Positions 8,338-14,437 of a stretch of DNA of 14,437 nt are shown in pieces. This DNA is from Archangium sp. (GTDB taxonomy: Bacteria > Myxococcota > Myxococcia > Myxococcales > Myxococcaceae): assembly GCA_016793585.1 (NCBI GenBank), contig JAEUJR010000953.1:1-14437 (forward strand), written 5' to 3'. Made by a program: the position numbers and the translations under genes. Every line of letters begins with the position of its first letter. Position 1 is the stretch's first letter. The notes below the pieces were generated by a model, which did not search any database, was not told the DNA's origin, and saw only the letters and a list, made by a program, of their open reading frames with translations.

Positions 8338-8886
8338 ATGGCTCTGCTGCTCTCGCTCATGCTCTCGGCCGCTCCGCTGTCGTGCGATCAACTCTGGCCC
8401 GGCGTGTGGAAGGCCTGGCAGGCGCGGGAAGTGAAAGGTGAGCTGCCGCCGTTCTTCCGCCAGTTCCCCAACGCCGTCGAGCGCATCGGCCAGAAGTGGG
8501 TCGCGGAGTGCCAGGCGTTCGACGCCAACACGCTGGCGTGCGCGCGCGGCGAGCAGCTCGAAGCCGAGATCGTCCAGCTCAGGAAGCAGCTCGAGAAGGA
8601 GAAGCTCGAGCCCGCCGAACGAGAGGCCCTGCTGGCGAAGTACCGCCGCGAGTGGTCGGTGCTCGACTGCAAGCAGGTGAATCGCGCGATCGATCGTGCC
8701 GCCGAGAACGTCGCCCGTGAGTCACTCGATGCGGGCGTTCCCGCCAGCGACGACTGCGCCGGAGCCGAGCTCGCCGCCGGGCGTTGCCGCTGCGCGCATC
8801 GCCAGTGCATGGACAGGTGCTGTCGGGAGGGCGAGGCCTGCGCCCACTCCGGCGCAGACACCGCGAAGTGCGTGAAGGCGCGTTGA
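8338..8886 (+). CDS. Exported cysteine-rich protein of unknown function
   Basis: I do not recognise a named family. The 182-residue product starts with a short hydrophobic stretch, MALLLSLMLSAAPLSC, that looks like a Sec signal peptide. Cys16 could be a lipid site, but the box is poor (Pro at -3). Residues about 70-105 are rich in Glu, Lys, Arg and Leu and likely form a coiled coil. The C terminus is cysteine-dense (Cys140, 150, 152, 157, 161, 162, 168, 178; 12 cysteines in all), which suggests disulfide bonds outside the cytoplasm or metal binding. The start is taken as ATG 8338; in-frame ATG 8287 and GTG 8290 would add up to 17 polar residues before the signal. It is divergent from the WD40 kinase and convergent with the permease 21 bases away. 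Confidence 0.75.
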   Translation: MALLLSLMLSAAPLSCDQLWPGVWKAWQAREVKGELPPFFRQFPNAVERIGQKWVAECQAFDANTLACARGEQLEAEIVQLRKQLEKEKLEPAEREALLAKYRREWSVLDCKQVNRAIDRAAENVARESLDAGVPASDDCAGAELAAGRCRCAHRQCMDRCCREGEACAHSGADTAKCVKAR

Positions 8887-8907
8887 GGCGGCTCGAGCCA
8901 GACCGAA

Positions 8908-9738
8908 TCAGCCCACCTGCTCGACCCCGAACAACGCCACACCACCGAACAACACCAGCAACCCCAGCCACTGCCGCCGGCCCAGCCGTTCGCCCTGCAG
9001 CAACGCGAACAACAACCCGAAGCCCACCGACGCGTTGCGCACGCCGAGAATGCGGCCCGACTCCGAGGTCGCCAGCGCCTCGAGCATCAAGAGGAACGAG
9101 GCCGCGCACAGCACGCCGGCCAGCAACAACCTCGGGCGCACCAGCAAGCCCGGCAGCTGCGCACGAACGTCGCGCCCGACGATCGCCACCAGCAACGGAA
9201 TGGAGATCGACACCGCTCCGATGAAGGCCAGCACGCGTGCGGTGCCGCCATCGACCGCGCCCTTGTACCCCGTGTGGTACGCGGCCACCGCCGCGCCGGT
9301 CGACAACGTCCACCCGAGGTGAAACGTCGACGCGCCGCCGACCGGCTTCGTCAGCAGAATGCCCAGCGCGACGAGCGCCGTGGCGCCGAGCGCGAGCACC
9401 GACGGCGTGGTGTGAAACGCCAGCCCCGAGAGCGGCCAGATGAAGACGAGCGCCGAGGCCCGAGACACCGTGTACGTGAGCGCGAGATCGCCGCGCGCGT
9501 ACGCCATGCCCAACGAGTACACGTAGAGCGTCTCACCGAGGCCCGCGAGCACGAGCCACGGAGCCGCCGACAGCGGGAACCCCGTCGCGCCAGTGATGAG
9601 CCACCACGCCGCGGCCGACACCGCAGAGAGAATGAGTGCGCCCAGCGTCGCCGCGCGCTCCCGCCCCGGCGTCTTCGCCAGAGCGTTCCACGCCGCGTGC
9701 GCGACGCCTGACAGCAACGCGAGGTGAAATGCGGCCAC
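8908..9738 (-). CDS. EamA/DMT-superfamily permease
   Basis: An integral membrane protein of 276 residues composed almost entirely of hydrophobic helices, about 10 by eye. The pattern and two-fold repeat style match the drug/metabolite transporter (EamA) superfamily. The LYVYSLGMAYARGDLALTYT stretch followed by SRASALVFIWPLSG resembles the conserved region of the first EamA repeat. Members export amino acids, metabolites or drugs; the substrate here cannot be deduced. The frame is open to a TTG at 9819, but the extra 27 residues are polar and lack membrane character. I therefore choose the GTG at 9738, which has a GGA-rich stretch just upstream and opens directly into the first membrane helix. 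The gene stands alone, divergent from the VWA gene with an 89-base gap. Confidence 0.85.
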   Translation of the reverse strand: MAAFHLALLSGVAHAAWNALAKTPGRERAATLGALILSAVSAAAWWLITGATGFPLSAAPWLVLAGLGETLYVYSLGMAYARGDLALTYTVSRASALVFIWPLSGLAFHTTPSVLALGATALVALGILLTKPVGGASTFHLGWTLSTGAAVAAYHTGYKGAVDGGTARVLAFIGAVSISIPLLVAIVGRDVRAQLPGLLVRPRLLLAGVLCAASFLLMLEALATSESGRILGVRNASVGFGLLFALLQGERLGRRQWLGLLVLFGGVALFGVEQVG

Positions 9739-9817
9739 GACTCCATCCAACCACGCAACCCGTTGAATCCGCGCCGCTTCTTCCTGCGCCAGATCGTTTG
9801 CGAAGGCGGCCCGTTTC

Positions 9818-9821
9818 AAGG
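9818..9821 (+). promoter_or_regulatory. Ribosome binding site AAGG for the VWA gene
   Basis: AAGG lies six bases before the ATG at 9828. It fixes this start over the upstream in-frame ATG at 9636, which would run through the divergent permease gene and push the signal/anchor segment into the interior of the protein. Confidence 0.55.
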
Positions 9822-9827
9822 CACGCC

Positions 9828-11279
9828 ATGAACCGAACGACCGCCTTCCTCGGAATCGCCGCTGCGCTGCTGCTCACCGCCGTCGTCGTTGGCCTGCCGA
9901 AGCACGCGCCGACCGTGACGCCTCCGCCGCCGATTCCCGCGCCGCCGCAGGTCGCTCCGCAACAGCCCGCGCCGCCTCCCGTCGCGATTGGAAACCCGGG
10001 CTCGCTCACCATGACGGGCAAGCTCTCGCACCCGTACCTCGTGCCCGGCACCAGCGACGTGTTCGCGACGCTCGAGGTGAGCGCGGTCGACGTACCCAAC
10101 GCGAAGCGCGCTCCCGTGAACCTCTCGCTGGTGATCGACCGCTCGGGCTCGATGTCGGGTGAGAAGATCGCCCAGGCCCGCCGCGCCGCGCTCCGCCTCG
10201 TCGATCTGCTCGACGAGAACGACCGCCTCGCCATCGTTCACTACGGCTCCGACGTGCGCCTGTTCCCCGGCGCCTTCGCCACCGTCGACAACAAGGAGCG
10301 CATGCGCCGCTACATTCGCGGCATCTCTGACGAGGGCGGCACCAACATCGGCGACGGGCTCATGGCCGGCAAAGCGCAGCTCGACATCGCGCGCACCGAC
10401 TTCACCGTGAACCGGCTGCTGCTCCTCTCTGACGGGCAGCCCACCGTCGGCATCACCTCGGAGCGCGGCCTGCTCAACATCGCCTCGCGCCTTCGCGCCG
10501 CCGGCACCACCGTCACCTCGCTCGGCGTCGGAGCAGACTTCAACGAAGACCTCATGCAGCGCCTGGCCGATGTCGGCGGCGGCTCGTACGGCTTCATTCG
10601 TGACGCGCAGTCGACGGTCGCCCTGTTCGAGAAGGATCTGCAGCAGGCCGGCACCATGGTGGCCCGCGACGTGACGCTGAAGTTCGACCTGCCGCCCGGC
10701 CTCGAGCTGCGCGAGGTGTTTGGCCGCTCGGTCTCGCGTGCCGGCAACACCGTCTCCCTCGCCCTGCCCGACTTCTCGGCGCGCCAGACCGAGAAGCTCG
10801 TCGTTCACCTCACCGCCCGCGTCGAGCGCAGCAGTGAAGACACGTTCGCCTTCGATGTCGGCTCGTTCCGCCTCGACTACACCGACCTGCTCACCACGCG
10901 CGCCGCCGATGCGAACGTGAAGCTCTCGGCGATGGTGACGCCCGATCGCCAGCTGGCCGATCAGAAGCGCGACAAAGACGCCTTCGTGCTCGCCACCCGC
11001 GCCCGCGCTTCGCAGAACGTCGAGAAGGCCGCCGAGGCGATGCAGCAGGGCAAGTTCCAGGCGGCGCAGCAGCTCATTCAGGAGAACAAGATGCTCTTCG
11101 ACTCGGCCGCGCCCGTCGCCGGAGCCGCCGCCTTCGAAGGTGACTACGCGAACAACGCAGCGCAGCTCGACGTCGCGCGGAAGGCACCGGCTGCTCCTGC
11201 GGCCGCCCAGTCCGAGGCGGTGAAGTCGATGAAGGTCGACTCGCTGCGCGGCTACGGCCGTGGCGCGTCGGTCTACTGA
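9828..11279 (+). CDS. Membrane-anchored von Willebrand factor A (VWA) domain protein
   Basis: The 483-residue protein begins with a hydrophobic segment at about 6-23 (signal peptide or uncleaved anchor) and a Pro-rich linker to about residue 52. The VWA domain spans roughly 95-275. Its MIDAS metal site looks complete: DRSGS at 104-108 (Asp104, Ser106, Ser108), Thr172 in GGTNIGDGL, and Asp202 in LLSDGQP. A beta-rich domain follows (about 278-375), then an Ala/Gln-rich helical segment with a KFQAAQQLIQENK repeat-like helix and a short SLRGYGRGASVY tail. VWA domains of this kind bind protein partners through a divalent cation. Chelatase or MoxR partners, often found beside VWA genes, are absent here. 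It is likely periplasmic or on the cell surface, with unknown ligand. The last 7 bases overlap the tail of the convergent oxidoreductase gene. Confidence 0.9.
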   Translation: MNRTTAFLGIAAALLLTAVVVGLPKHAPTVTPPPPIPAPPQVAPQQPAPPPVAIGNPGSLTMTGKLSHPYLVPGTSDVFATLEVSAVDVPNAKRAPVNLSLVIDRSGSMSGEKIAQARRAALRLVDLLDENDRLAIVHYGSDVRLFPGAFATVDNKERMRRYIRGISDEGGTNIGDGLMAGKAQLDIARTDFTVNRLLLLSDGQPTVGITSERGLLNIASRLRAAGTTVTSLGVGADFNEDLMQRLADVGGGSYGFIRDAQSTVALFEKDLQQAGTMVARDVTLKFDLPPGLELREVFGRSVSRAGNTVSLALPDFSARQTEKLVVHLTARVERSSEDTFAFDVGSFRLDYTDLLTTRAADANVKLSAMVTPDRQLADQKRDKDAFVLATRARASQNVEKAAEAMQQGKFQAAQQLIQENKMLFDSAAPVAGAAAFEGDYANNAAQLDVARKAPAAPAAAQSEAVKSMKVDSLRGYGRGASVY

Positions 11280-12337
11280 ATCGCGTCGAGCACCTTCGAG
11301 AGCTGACTGGCGGCGAGTGCGGAGTGCGAAAAGTCGCTCCGGACCGCCGCCAGCTGCGTTTCACCGACGCCGAAGTCCGAGAGTCTGCGTGAGAGCCCGA
11401 GCCGCGTGATGAACGCGCGAAGCACCGAGCCGGGAGCGCCGCCGAGCAGCTGCTCCAGCGCCGCGAGCTTCGGCCCCGTCAAGGCGTCGAGCACCGCCGG
11501 CAACACGAGACACGAGGTGAACCCGTGGGGAATGCCGAACGATGCGCCCAGGCGTTTGCCCAGCGCGTGGCTGGGCCCGGTCTGCGACTCCATGGGCAGC
11601 TGGTAGCAGAGCCACGCGGCGAGCTGGGCCTCGTGCCGCGCGGCAAGGGAGTCGGGGCTCGTGTGTGCTGTCTCGAGCGCCCGCATCAGGCGAGGTAGCC
11701 CCTCACGCGCGGTTGCGTCGCTGAGCGGATGCGCTCCATCGGCGAGCAGCCCTTCGACGGCGTGATCGATCGAGCGCACGCCCGTCGAAAGCCACAGCGG
11801 CAGCGGCGTCTCGAGCGCAAGCCGCGCATCGGCCAGCACCCACGTCGGCGAAAGCGAAGGGTGGAACAGCCCCGTCTTGCGCCCGTTCACCGTGAAGCCG
11901 GCCGTCGGCGAGAGCTCGGCTCCAGAGAGGGTCGTCGGCAGCGCCACGTGAATCGGAGCGGCGCCGAGTGGAGCCGCAGGCGTGAAGCTGCCCAGCTGCT
12001 CTGGGGCCAGCCCGGTCGCCGCCATCGCCACCGCGAGCTTGCCCGCGTCGATGGGAGACCCGCCGCCGAGCGAGACGATCGCGTCGACGCGACGCTGCCC
12101 GAGCGCGCGCAAGGTCTCGACCGGTACGTGCTCCTTGATCTCGCTCACCACCGTGACGTCGCGATCTCGCAGCGGCGCCCGCACCCGCTCGAGCAGCTTC
12201 GGGTTCTTCACCGCGCTGCCCGTCGTCACCACCAACACCGACTTCGCGTCACCGAGCGCACGGGGCAGCACGGCCTCGACGAGCGCGTCGCCGAAGCTCA
12301 CGCGGGCGGGCCCGAGCTGGCGGTGTTCGACGATCAC
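11273..12337 (-). CDS. Iron-ADH / maleylacetate reductase-like NAD(P)-dependent oxidoreductase
   Basis: This 354-residue protein belongs to the group III (iron-containing) alcohol dehydrogenase superfamily. The nucleotide-binding GGGSPIDAGK is at 91-100, and LPTTLSGAELSPTAGFTV (133-150) resembles maleylacetate reductases. Of the four usual metal ligands, His192, His257 and His271 (in PHG) are present, but the position of the conserved Asp is Arg188. That suggests a metal-independent or altered enzyme, as in the maleylacetate reductase branch. Members reduce maleylacetate to 3-oxoadipate or oxidise alcohols; the true substrate here is unproven. The GTG start at 12337 overlaps the hmgA stop (GTGA), implying translational coupling and a shared role in aromatic catabolism. 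The frame is open far upstream, to 13087, but that part only shadows hmgA. The TAG stop overlaps the VWA gene end by 7 bases. Confidence 0.87.
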   Translation of the reverse strand: MIVEHRQLGPARVSFGDALVEAVLPRALGDAKSVLVVTTGSAVKNPKLLERVRAPLRDRDVTVVSEIKEHVPVETLRALGQRRVDAIVSLGGGSPIDAGKLAVAMAATGLAPEQLGSFTPAAPLGAAPIHVALPTTLSGAELSPTAGFTVNGRKTGLFHPSLSPTWVLADARLALETPLPLWLSTGVRSIDHAVEGLLADGAHPLSDATAREGLPRLMRALETAHTSPDSLAARHEAQLAAWLCYQLPMESQTGPSHALGKRLGASFGIPHGFTSCLVLPAVLDALTGPKLAALEQLLGGAPGSVLRAFITRLGLSRRLSDFGVGETQLAAVRSDFSHSALAASQLSKVLDAIQ

Positions 12338-13698
12338 GGCTTGCCGACGATCGTCTCGGCAGCGTGGCGATCGCCGCGGGTCGGCTTCGTGAAGCGCACC
12401 CGCGCGCCGCGCGCCACCGAGTGAAAGTCGGCGTCTCGAAACGGCGACTCGCGCCACGCGTCGGTCACGCTCATCAAGAAGTGGGTCTCGAGCTGAAACC
12501 ACATGGCCGACTCGGCGATGAAGCGCGGCTTCTCGTCGTCTTTTCCGCTCAGCTCCCGCTCGAGCGCGTCGGGCGTGATGCCGTGCGGCGTCATGGGCGG
12601 CGTGAGGAAGCTGCCTCCGCGGGAGTAGACGCGGTTCGAGGTGTGCCCGGTGAGAATCGCGTTCCACTCGGTGGCGGCTTGGCGGTGGTAGTACGGCCGG
12701 CGGAACGTGTGCATGGCCGCGTCCCAGCGCGCGGGGAAGACGGCGAGATCGCAGACGTTGCGGCCCGGCATGCCCGACGGCGCGGTCAGCACGGTGAAGA
12801 TCGACGGGTCGGGGTGATCGAACGCGACCGACCCGACCGGGCAGAACCGCGCCAGATCGTAGACGAGCGGCACCGCGTTGCCGTGCCAGGCCACCACGTC
12901 GAAGGGGCTGTGCGTGGTCTCGGCCGCGTAGAACGAGCCGCCATACTTCTGAATGATCATCCACTCGCCTTCGGCGTCTTCGTACTCGGCCTCGCAGGCG
13001 ACGAAGTGACGAGGCTCGGCGAGCCCGTTGGCGCCGACGACGCCGCGGTTGGGCAGCTCGAAGCCCGAGCCGAACGCCTCGATCCACCAGCCGCGCCGAC
13101 TGGCGCCGCCGAGCGGGTCGACCGCGAAGCGCACGCCGCGCGGAATCAGCAGCAGATCGCCAGGCCCGATGCGAAAGCGGCCGAACTCGGTGCGCACCTG
13201 CACCTCGCCTTCGTCCGAGAGCAGCACCGAGTCACCGTCGGCCGAGCAGATGGCCTTGTTCACCATGGCGACGTTGGTGACGAAGCTGTGAATCGCGAGG
13301 CCGGCCTGATCTGCCGCGCTGCCACCGATGGCCACGGTGATGAGGCCGTCGATGAAGTCGGTGGGCGTCATCGGCAACGGGCGCGGCTTCCACCCCAACG
13401 AGTTGGGCGCCAGATGCGAGCCCCACGCCGAGACGCCCGGGTGCGGCAGCGGGCGGAAGTAGCTCTGCTCGGTCGACGGACGAATGCGGTACAGCCAGCT
13501 GCGCCGGTTCTGCGCGCGCGGCACCAGAAACGGCGTGGCGCTCAGCTGCTCGGCGAACAGCCCCATCGGCACGCGGCGCGGAGCGTTCTGATGACGGGGC
13601 AGCGCTCCGGGCTCGGCTTCGCTTGAGAGCTCCGACCCAAAGCCCGCCAACACGCCCGGAATGCCCGCCTTCGCGCTCGTCCGCTCGTTTGCGCTCAT
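12334..13698 (-). CDS. hmgA: Homogentisate 1,2-dioxygenase
   Basis: This non-haem Fe(II) enzyme opens the ring of homogentisate to maleylacetoacetate in tyrosine/phenylalanine degradation. The 454-residue protein matches the family's length (human HGD is 445). It keeps the N-terminal signature (GFGSELSSEAEPGALP, 19-34), NRRSWLYRIRPS (64-75), and the C-terminal iron site RPYYHR...TEW...TPHG. The inferred ligands His338, Glu344 and His372 are spaced much like human His335, Glu341 and His371. The start is ATG 13698; a GTG six codons earlier is possible but adds nothing conserved. Maleylacetoacetate isomerase and fumarylacetoacetase, the usual partners, are not in the window. Instead the stop overlaps the start of an iron-ADH-type oxidoreductase. 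The gene is divergent from pckG across 206 bases. Confidence 0.96.
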   Translation of the reverse strand: MSANERTSAKAGIPGVLAGFGSELSSEAEPGALPRHQNAPRRVPMGLFAEQLSATPFLVPRAQNRRSWLYRIRPSTEQSYFRPLPHPGVSAWGSHLAPNSLGWKPRPLPMTPTDFIDGLITVAIGGSAADQAGLAIHSFVTNVAMVNKAICSADGDSVLLSDEGEVQVRTEFGRFRIGPGDLLLIPRGVRFAVDPLGGASRRGWWIEAFGSGFELPNRGVVGANGLAEPRHFVACEAEYEDAEGEWMIIQKYGGSFYAAETTHSPFDVVAWHGNAVPLVYDLARFCPVGSVAFDHPDPSIFTVLTAPSGMPGRNVCDLAVFPARWDAAMHTFRRPYYHRQAATEWNAILTGHTSNRVYSRGGSFLTPPMTPHGITPDALERELSGKDDEKPRFIAESAMWFQLETHFLMSVTDAWRESPFRDADFHSVARGARVRFTKPTRGDRHAAETIVGKP

Positions 13699-13904
13699 GG
13701 CGCGGCAGGCTGGCACGCCTCGGACATGTCGTCAGTCGTTTGCTGTCGAACCGTTTCGGCGCTCCAGCGGGGTGGGGCTGACGCAGCGCATCCTCTCGAA
13801 TGACTCATGGATCCGATGAGGCCTTCCGTCTTGATCCACCCCGGGCCGCGTGAGACGCACCTGAGCGTTCCGGGGGCCACGCGCTCCCTTTTCCGCGAGA
13901 GACC
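13699..13904. promoter_or_regulatory. Divergent hmgA-pckG intergenic region
   Basis: These 206 bases lie between the two start codons and should contain both promoters. I see no confident sigma-70 or sigma-54 promoter and no Rho-independent terminator. The notable element is a short inverted repeat, TGGATC at 13808-13813 with GATCCA at 13833-13838, 19 bases apart, a candidate but weak operator. GAGAGA ends about 3 bases before the pckG ATG and may serve as its ribosome binding site. No small ORF is supported. Confidence 0.4.
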
Positions 13905-14437
13905 ATGCCCACTGTCACCACGCATCTGACGAAGAACCAACGGCTGCTCGATTGGGTCAACGAGATGGCCACGATGACGACGCCCGATCAGGTGATCTGG
14001 TGCGACGGCAGCGACGACGAGAAGAAGCGCCTCACCGAGTTCGCCGTCTCGAAGGGCATTCTCATTCCGCTCAACCAGCAGAAGCACCCCGGCAGCTACC
14101 TGCACCGCTCGAACCCGAACGACGTCGCGCGCGTCGAGCACCTCACCTTCATCTGCACGCCCACGAAGGAAGAGGCCGGCCCGACCAACAACTGGAAGGC
14201 GCCCGACGAGGCGTACTCGATGCTCAAGGGCCACTTCGCGGGCTCGATGAAGGGCCGCACCATGTACGTGGTGCCCTACGTGATGGGCCCGCTCAACAGC
14301 GAGCACTCGAAGATCGGCATCGAGATCACCGACAGCGTCTACGTCGCGCTCAACATGGGCATCATGACGCGCATGGGCAAGCCGGCGCTCGACATGCTCG
14401 GCGACTCCAACGACTTCAACCGCGGCCTGCACTGCAC
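13905..14437 (+). CDS. pckG: Phosphoenolpyruvate carboxykinase (GTP), N-terminal part (3' truncated by window edge)
   Basis: The enzyme converts oxaloacetate and GTP to PEP, GDP and CO2, the entry step of gluconeogenesis. The frame from ATG 13905 stays open to the window end, giving the first 177 residues of a protein usually about 600 long. Family signatures are clear: VIWCDGSDDE (30-39), SNPNDVARVEHLTFIC (69-84, with Arg76 at the substrate-binding arginine position), AGPTNNW (91-97), KGRTMYVVPYVMGPL (116-130) and KIGIEITDS (136-144). The kinase-type P-loop, the lysine and metal ligands and the mobile lid lie beyond the edge, so catalytic integrity cannot be judged. These motifs belong to the GTP class, not the ATP class. 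It is divergent from hmgA, consistent with making sugars from amino-acid carbon, though co-regulation is inference. Confidence 0.96.
   Translation, partial: MPTVTTHLTKNQRLLDWVNEMATMTTPDQVIWCDGSDDEKKRLTEFAVSKGILIPLNQQKHPGSYLHRSNPNDVARVEHLTFICTPTKEEAGPTNNWKAPDEAYSMLKGHFAGSMKGRTMYVVPYVMGPLNSEHSKIGIEITDSVYVALNMGIMTRMGKPALDMLGDSNDFNRGLHC

Noticed and set aside
8890..8899. Perfect palindrome GGCTCGAGCC between convergent genes
   Set aside because: It has no loop and no T-run, so it does not form a convincing terminator; ten bases can be chance in GC-rich DNA.
12338..13087. Upstream extension of the oxidoreductase frame
   Set aside because: The frame is open through hmgA but the extra 250 residues are Arg-rich shadow sequence. 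Family similarity begins at the GTG at 12337.
13711..13726. TGGCAC resembling a sigma-54 -24 box before pckG
   Set aside because: The required GC of the -12 element is not present at the correct spacing.
13695..14432. Minus-strand open frame of 245 codons at the right end
   Set aside because: It lies opposite pckG, whose PEPCK motifs are unmistakable. The antisense product has shadow-like composition.

Overview
The window is GC-rich throughout and densely packed. It has many GTG starts, 4-base GTGA gene overlaps, convergent genes with almost no space between stops, and two Hanks-type Ser/Thr kinases, one fused to a WD40-like propeller region. This combination suggests a Myxococcota or related deltaproteobacterial chromosome. 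The taxonomic call is inference from style, since no rRNA or species marker is present. Base composition and codon use look uniform. I see no mobile element, CRISPR array, tRNA or rRNA, and no gap above 300 bases.

Layout, left to right. Plus strand 1-3048: the C-terminal part of a Ser/Thr kinase cut by the window edge, an RluA-type pseudouridine synthase overlapping it by 4 bases, then DNA polymerase IV (dinB). Minus strand 8250-3051, read leftward: a 965-residue membrane kinase with a WD40-like region, poly(A) polymerase (pcnB), and a small YdjM-type membrane hydrolase. Plus strand 8338-8886: a small exported cysteine-rich protein, divergent from the WD40 kinase, with an inverted repeat between them. 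Minus strand 9738-8908: an EamA/DMT-type permease. Plus strand 9828-11279: a membrane-anchored VWA-domain protein with an intact MIDAS motif. Minus strand 13698-11273: homogentisate 1,2-dioxygenase (hmgA), coupled by a GTGA overlap to an iron-ADH/maleylacetate-reductase-like oxidoreductase. Plus strand 13905 to the right edge: the first 177 residues of GTP-dependent PEP carboxykinase (pckG).

Three themes stand out. Two separate clusters each place a Ser/Thr kinase directly upstream of an RNA-modifying enzyme (pseudouridine synthase; poly(A) polymerase). The hmgA cluster pairs tyrosine/phenylalanine ring cleavage with a reductase that the textbook homogentisate pathway does not use. Next to it, divergently, lies the gluconeogenic enzyme PEPCK, which fits growth on amino acids. 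No clear defence system or other wholly novel system is visible; the most unusual items are the hmgA-reductase pair, the kinase/RNA-enzyme pairs and the elaborated PcnB.
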